9,465 nucleotides of DNA from Nitrospira sp. (GTDB taxonomy: Bacteria > Nitrospirota > JACRHL01). Of the stretch, positions 6,843-9,465 are shown one piece after another. The translations under genes were made by a program, and so were the position numbers. The notes under the pieces are model-generated. The model searched no databases, had not been told where the DNA came from, and worked only from the letters and a program-made list of their open reading frames with translations. The stretch is from the NCBI GenBank assembly GCA_026994095.1, contig JALWRU010000022.1, forward strand, positions 1 to 9,465, read 5' to 3'. Numbering within the stretch: position 1 is the first letter of the stretch; the number at the start of each line of letters is the position of its first letter.

Positions 6843-8072
6843 TTACGGCCCCGGAAAGCCGTGGCTCAGTGCGCGCACTTCGCTACGGATGGTGCGCAGG
6901 CGGCTCTTGTTGTCCGGCTGCTGCAAGACCCGGTCGATCAAATTGGCGATGGTGCGGGACTCTTTTACACCCATGCCACGGGTCGTGATAATCGGCGTGC
7001 CGATGCGAATACCACTGGTCACAAAAGGCGAGCGGGTATCAAACGGCACACCGTTTTTATTGAGCGTGATACCGGCGGCGTCCAACGCTGCCTCGGCCAC
7101 CTTGCCAGTGATATCCTTGTTGGTTAAATCGACTAAAAACAGGTGGTTGTCGGTACCGCCGGAGACCACATCGTAGCCTTTTTTGATCAACTGCCGGGCC
7201 ATGGCGTCGGCGTTCTTCAGCACACGCTTCTGGTAGGCCACAAACGACTTGCTCTGGGCCTCTTTGAGGGCCACCGCCTTGGCGGCGATCACATGCATCA
7301 GCGGCCCCCCCTGCATACCGGGGAAGACCGCCCGGTCGACCCCTTTGGCAAAGGCCTCTTTGCACATGATCATGCCACCTCGGGGGCCGCGCAGGGTCTT
7401 GTGGGTGGTGGTGGTGACAAAGTCCACATGGGGTGCCGGATTGGGGTGCAGACCAGCCGCCACCGGGCCGGCAATGTGGGCGATGTCCGCCAGCACATAG
7501 GCCCCTACGTCGCGGGCAATGGCACCCACCCGCTCAAAATCAATAATGCGTGAATAGGCGCTGGCACCCACCACGATGATGGCCGGTTGCACCCGCTTGG
7601 CGGTGGCAGCCAACTCGTCATAGTCAATCAGACCGGTCTCTTTATTGACCCCATAGGTGGCTGATTTATAGATCTTGCCGGAAAAACTGGCCACCGAACC
7701 GTGGGTCAGGTGACCGCCGTGGGCCAGGTCCATCCCCAGAATGGTATCCCCCGGCTTCAGCACCGACAGGTAGACCGCCATGTTGGCCTGGGAGCCGGAG
7801 TGGGGCTGCACATTGACGTGTTCTGCCCCAAACAGCTCCTTGGCCCGGTCAATGGCCAGCTGCTCCACCACATCGACAAACTCACAGCCGCCGTAATAGC
7901 GCTTGCCCGGATACCCTTCGGCATACTTGTTGGTCAGGATTGAACCCTGGGACTGCAGTACCGCCCTGGAGGAGTAATTTTCGCTGGCGATGAGGATGAT
8001 TTTGTCACGCTCCCGCCGCCGCTCCTTCTGAATGGCTTGGTAGACTTCCGGGTCGGTCTGTAACAGGCTCAC
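6843..8072 (-). CDS. glyA: Serine hydroxymethyltransferase
   Basis: Cytosolic PLP enzyme that interconverts serine and glycine and supplies methylene-tetrahydrofolate; 409 residues, slightly shorter than E. coli GlyA (417). Family motifs are continuous: IASENYSS (28-35), TNKYAEGYPGKRYYGGCE (47-64), NVQPHSGSQAN (87-97), DLAHGGHLTHG (115-125), DIAHIAG (196-202), the PLP-lysine motif TTTTHKTLRGPRGG with Lys225, PGMQGGPLMHV (251-261) and SPFVTSGIRIGTP (348-360). The GTG start lies three bases after the rpiB TAA and gives an N-terminus of normal length. It is probably cotranscribed with rpiB and nrdR, an arrangement I know from several proteobacterial groups. Confidence 0.98.
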   Translation of the reverse strand: MSLLQTDPEVYQAIQKERRRERDKIILIASENYSSRAVLQSQGSILTNKYAEGYPGKRYYGGCEFVDVVEQLAIDRAKELFGAEHVNVQPHSGSQANMAVYLSVLKPGDTILGMDLAHGGHLTHGSVASFSGKIYKSATYGVNKETGLIDYDELAATAKRVQPAIIVVGASAYSRIIDFERVGAIARDVGAYVLADIAHIAGPVAAGLHPNPAPHVDFVTTTTHKTLRGPRGGMIMCKEAFAKGVDRAVFPGMQGGPLMHVIAAKAVALKEAQSKSFVAYQKRVLKNADAMARQLIKKGYDVVSGGTDNHLFLVDLTNKDITGKVAEAALDAAGITLNKNGVPFDTRSPFVTSGIRIGTPIITTRGMGVKESRTIANLIDRVLQQPDNKSRLRTIRSEVRALSHGFPGP

Positions 8073-8075
8073 GGT

Positions 8076-8531
8076 TTAAGAACACTCCATTTTATGAATG
8101 CCATCGACCCGACGCTGGTGACGCCCCCCTTCGAAGGGGGTTGCAAGCCAGCACCGCACCATCTGCAAGGCGTCTTCCGACTCCAGCACCCGACCACCCA
8201 ACACCAGCACGTTGGCATCGTTGTGCTCACGACTCAAGCGGGCGGTAGCCTCGTTGTGGCACAGGGCAGCGCGGATACCGGGCACCTTGTTGGCAGCAAT
8301 CGACATGCCGATGCCGGTACCGCATACCAGGATACCGGCGGCGGCCTGTCCACCGGTGACCGCGTCGGTCACCTTGCGGGCATAGTCCGGGTAGTCCACC
8401 GATTCGGTATCTTTTACCCCTTCATCCTGAACCGTAATGCCTTCCGCCTGCTCCAGCAGGGTGCGGATCTGCTCCTTCAGCTCGAAACCACCATGGTCCG
8501 AGGCGATGGCAATTGTGCGCGGGTTGGTCAT
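8076..8531 (-). CDS. rpiB: Ribose-5-phosphate isomerase B
   Basis: Interconverts ribose 5-phosphate and ribulose 5-phosphate in the pentose phosphate pathway; 151 residues, normal for RpiB. Motifs: ASDHGGFELK (10-19) with the phosphate/ring-opening Asp12-His13, DYPDYA (46-51), the active-site loop GILVCGTGIGMSIAANK (66-82) with the probable catalytic Cys70, HNDANVLVLGGR (103-114) with His103, and EGGRHQRRV (134-142) with phosphate-binding arginines. The absence of the mycobacterial-type Glu in place of Cys70 supports the Cys-dependent class. The ATG at 8531 has no strong ribosome site. It is probably the first gene of the rpiB-glyA-nrdR-rnf run, since the inverted repeat at 8590-8648 separates it from pssA. 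Confidence 0.97.
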   Translation of the reverse strand: MTNPRTIAIASDHGGFELKEQIRTLLEQAEGITVQDEGVKDTESVDYPDYARKVTDAVTGGQAAAGILVCGTGIGMSIAANKVPGIRAALCHNEATARLSREHNDANVLVLGGRVLESEDALQMVRCWLATPFEGGRHQRRVDGIHKMECS

Positions 8532-8589
8532 GGTCAGGAGTGCCCCTGTTAGTCAGCGAAAACAAAAAAGAAAACGGGTGCTAACGCAT

Positions 8590-8648
8590 GGTAAGAGAGC
8601 CCGCCCGTGAGGGTCAATAGAGATCCCTCATGGGCGGGCTCTCTTACC
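8590..8648. repeat. 24-bp near-perfect inverted repeat (hairpin) between pssA and rpiB; possible terminator
   Basis: The arms 8590-8613 and 8625-8648 are complementary over 24 bp with one exception (8607 G against 8631 T), around an 11-base loop; the arms share the core GAGAGCCCGCCC. It begins 2 bp after the pssA stop in the reading direction. Read on the minus strand, 15 bases follow the stem and then a T-rich tract (8555-8574, including six Ts) appears. That distance is too long for a standard intrinsic terminator. On the plus strand no T-run follows. It may end or protect the psd-pssA transcript, or be a small palindromic repeat family of this genome. No second copy is visible in the window. 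Confidence 0.9.
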
Positions 8649-8650
8649 GG

Positions 8651-9418
8651 TTATCCCTTGCCCATGGAACCACCGGCCACCCGCCAGGACTGTTTCCAGC
8701 TCCAGCCCCAGCGCACCAGCCCGATGGAAGTATAGGTCACCCCAATGATAAACAGCACCAGATGAGGCTCTGCCGCCACCGCCACCAGAATCAAGACACC
8801 GGACACCAGATTGCGGAACGGGTGCGGCTCGGTAGATGCCCCACGGCCATAAGGCACAGTACTTACCAGCAGAAACGACAGGCAAAATACCATGGCCAGG
8901 GCAATGGCTGGTGCCGCCCCTGCCAACAGGTGATACCGCTCTTCAAACAGTACCGTGCTGCAAATCAACCCGGCGGCACCGGGGCTTGGCAAGCCGGTAA
9001 ATGTAAGCGCTTTGGTATTGGGGTCAGCCTGTTGCACATTGTAGCGGGCCAGCCGTAAGGAGGCGCAGATCACATACAGACAGGCGGCCACCCAGCCCAC
9101 CCGGCCAAACGCCTCCAGCGCCCACGAATACATCAAAAAGGCCGGGGCCAACCCAAACGACACCAGATCGGCCAGCGAATCGTACTCCACCCCGAAACGA
9201 CTGCCACCACCCAGCGCGCGGGCCACGCGACCATCTAAAATATCAAACACTCCGGCCACTACAATGGCAAATCCGGCATGTTCAAAACGGCCATGATAGG
9301 CGGAAATCAGGCAGTAAAAACCTGCCATGATGTTACAGGTGGTCAACAGGTTGGGTAGCAGCAGCACCCCCCGTCGTCGCTGGCCCTCACCGGGCTCGTC
9401 GTGGCTGTGTTCGGTCAT
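8651..9418 (-). CDS. pssA: CDP-diacylglycerol-serine O-phosphatidyltransferase (phosphatidylserine synthase, membrane type)
   Basis: Makes phosphatidylserine from CDP-diacylglycerol and serine, the precursor of phosphatidylethanolamine; 255 residues. The CDP-alcohol phosphotransferase signature DG-x2-AR-x8-G-x3-D-x3-D is exact: D62, G63, A66, R67, G76, D80, D84, with D59 completing the metal site. The N-terminus (LLPNLLTTCNIMAGF) and the segments after the signature are hydrophobic, giving several transmembrane helices, unlike the unrelated peripheral phospholipase D-type PssA of E. coli. Residues 120-127 (SLRLARYN) and 141-145 (GLPSP) also fit the family. The start ATG overlaps the upstream psd stop as ATGA (9418-9415). 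The stop is directly followed by the large hairpin. Confidence 0.96.
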   Translation of the reverse strand: MTEHSHDEPGEGQRRRGVLLLPNLLTTCNIMAGFYCLISAYHGRFEHAGFAIVVAGVFDILDGRVARALGGGSRFGVEYDSLADLVSFGLAPAFLMYSWALEAFGRVGWVAACLYVICASLRLARYNVQQADPNTKALTFTGLPSPGAAGLICSTVLFEERYHLLAGAAPAIALAMVFCLSFLLVSTVPYGRGASTEPHPFRNLVSGVLILVAVAAEPHLVLFIIGVTYTSIGLVRWGWSWKQSWRVAGGSMGKG

Positions 9419-9465
9419 TCGGGCAGTCTCCCCAGGATGCTTTCCCCCGCTACCACCTTCTGGCC
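9415..9465 (-). CDS. psd: Probable phosphatidylserine decarboxylase, C-terminal end only
   Basis: Sixteen codons run in from the right edge and end in TGA: GQKVVAGESILGRLPE. The G-Q/D-x-V-x-A-G-E-x-x-L pattern is the usual C-terminus of short, PSD-B-like proteobacterial phosphatidylserine decarboxylases, and psd directly before pssA is a common arrangement. The stop shares four bases with the pssA start, so the two are coupled; together they would convert CDP-diacylglycerol to phosphatidylethanolamine. The identification rests on a short tail and on context. The catalytic LGST region is outside the window. Confidence 0.6.
   Translation of the reverse strand, partial: GQKVVAGESILGRLPE

Noticed and set aside
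8094..8552. 152-codon plus-strand frame almost exactly opposite rpiB
   Set aside because: RpiB on the minus strand is complete with all active-site motifs, and the antisense product shows no known motif.

Overview
This 9.5 kb window is chromosomal housekeeping and energy-metabolism DNA from a GC-rich Gram-negative bacterium, probably a pseudomonadote. The main grounds are a cytosolic-type NagZ muropeptide hydrolase, a psd-pssA phosphatidylethanolamine pair, the rpiB-glyA-nrdR run familiar from Alphaproteobacteria and some delta-type lineages, and a complete Rnf complex. I cannot fix the class; a magnetotactic-coccus or delta-like lineage is only a guess. I see no mobile element, tRNA, rRNA, CRISPR array or defence gene.

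Layout from left to right. Positions 1-815, plus strand: the 3' part of nagZ, whose start lies outside the window. Positions 827-6323, minus strand: a complete Rnf operon, read rnfC-rnfD-rnfG-rnfE-rnfA-rnfB, which converges on nagZ with 11 bp between the two stop codons. Positions 6324-8531, minus strand: rpiB-glyA-nrdR, immediately upstream of rnfC. A possible 15-codon ORF exactly fills the space between glyA and nrdR. Positions 8590-8648: a nearly perfect 24-bp inverted repeat separating rpiB from pssA. Positions 8651-9465, minus strand: pssA, preceded by the last 16 codons of a probable psd, with an ATGA stop-start overlap.

From rpiB to rnfB (8531 to 827) the genes are packed end to end. 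The junctions have 0-4 bp gaps or 4-bp overlaps, apart from an 82-bp gap before rnfE and the 48-bp gap before nrdR, so the whole run could be one transcript with strong translational coupling. The Rnf proteins form a membrane complex that couples electron flow between reduced ferredoxin and NAD to ion transport. RnfB carries seven predicted [4Fe-4S] sites and RnfC two. RnfG and RnfD keep their covalent-FMN threonines, and RnfA and RnfE each keep the two cysteines expected to bind the in-membrane iron cluster. The complex looks intact and functional. NrdR, a ribonucleotide-reductase repressor, and GlyA and RpiB, which supply one-carbon units and pentose phosphate, are linked to it by position rather than by a shared pathway.

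The most notable points are the placement and gene order of the rnf cluster, the long RnfB, the inverted repeat at 8590-8648 and the small ORF between glyA and nrdR. None of them amounts to a clearly new system.
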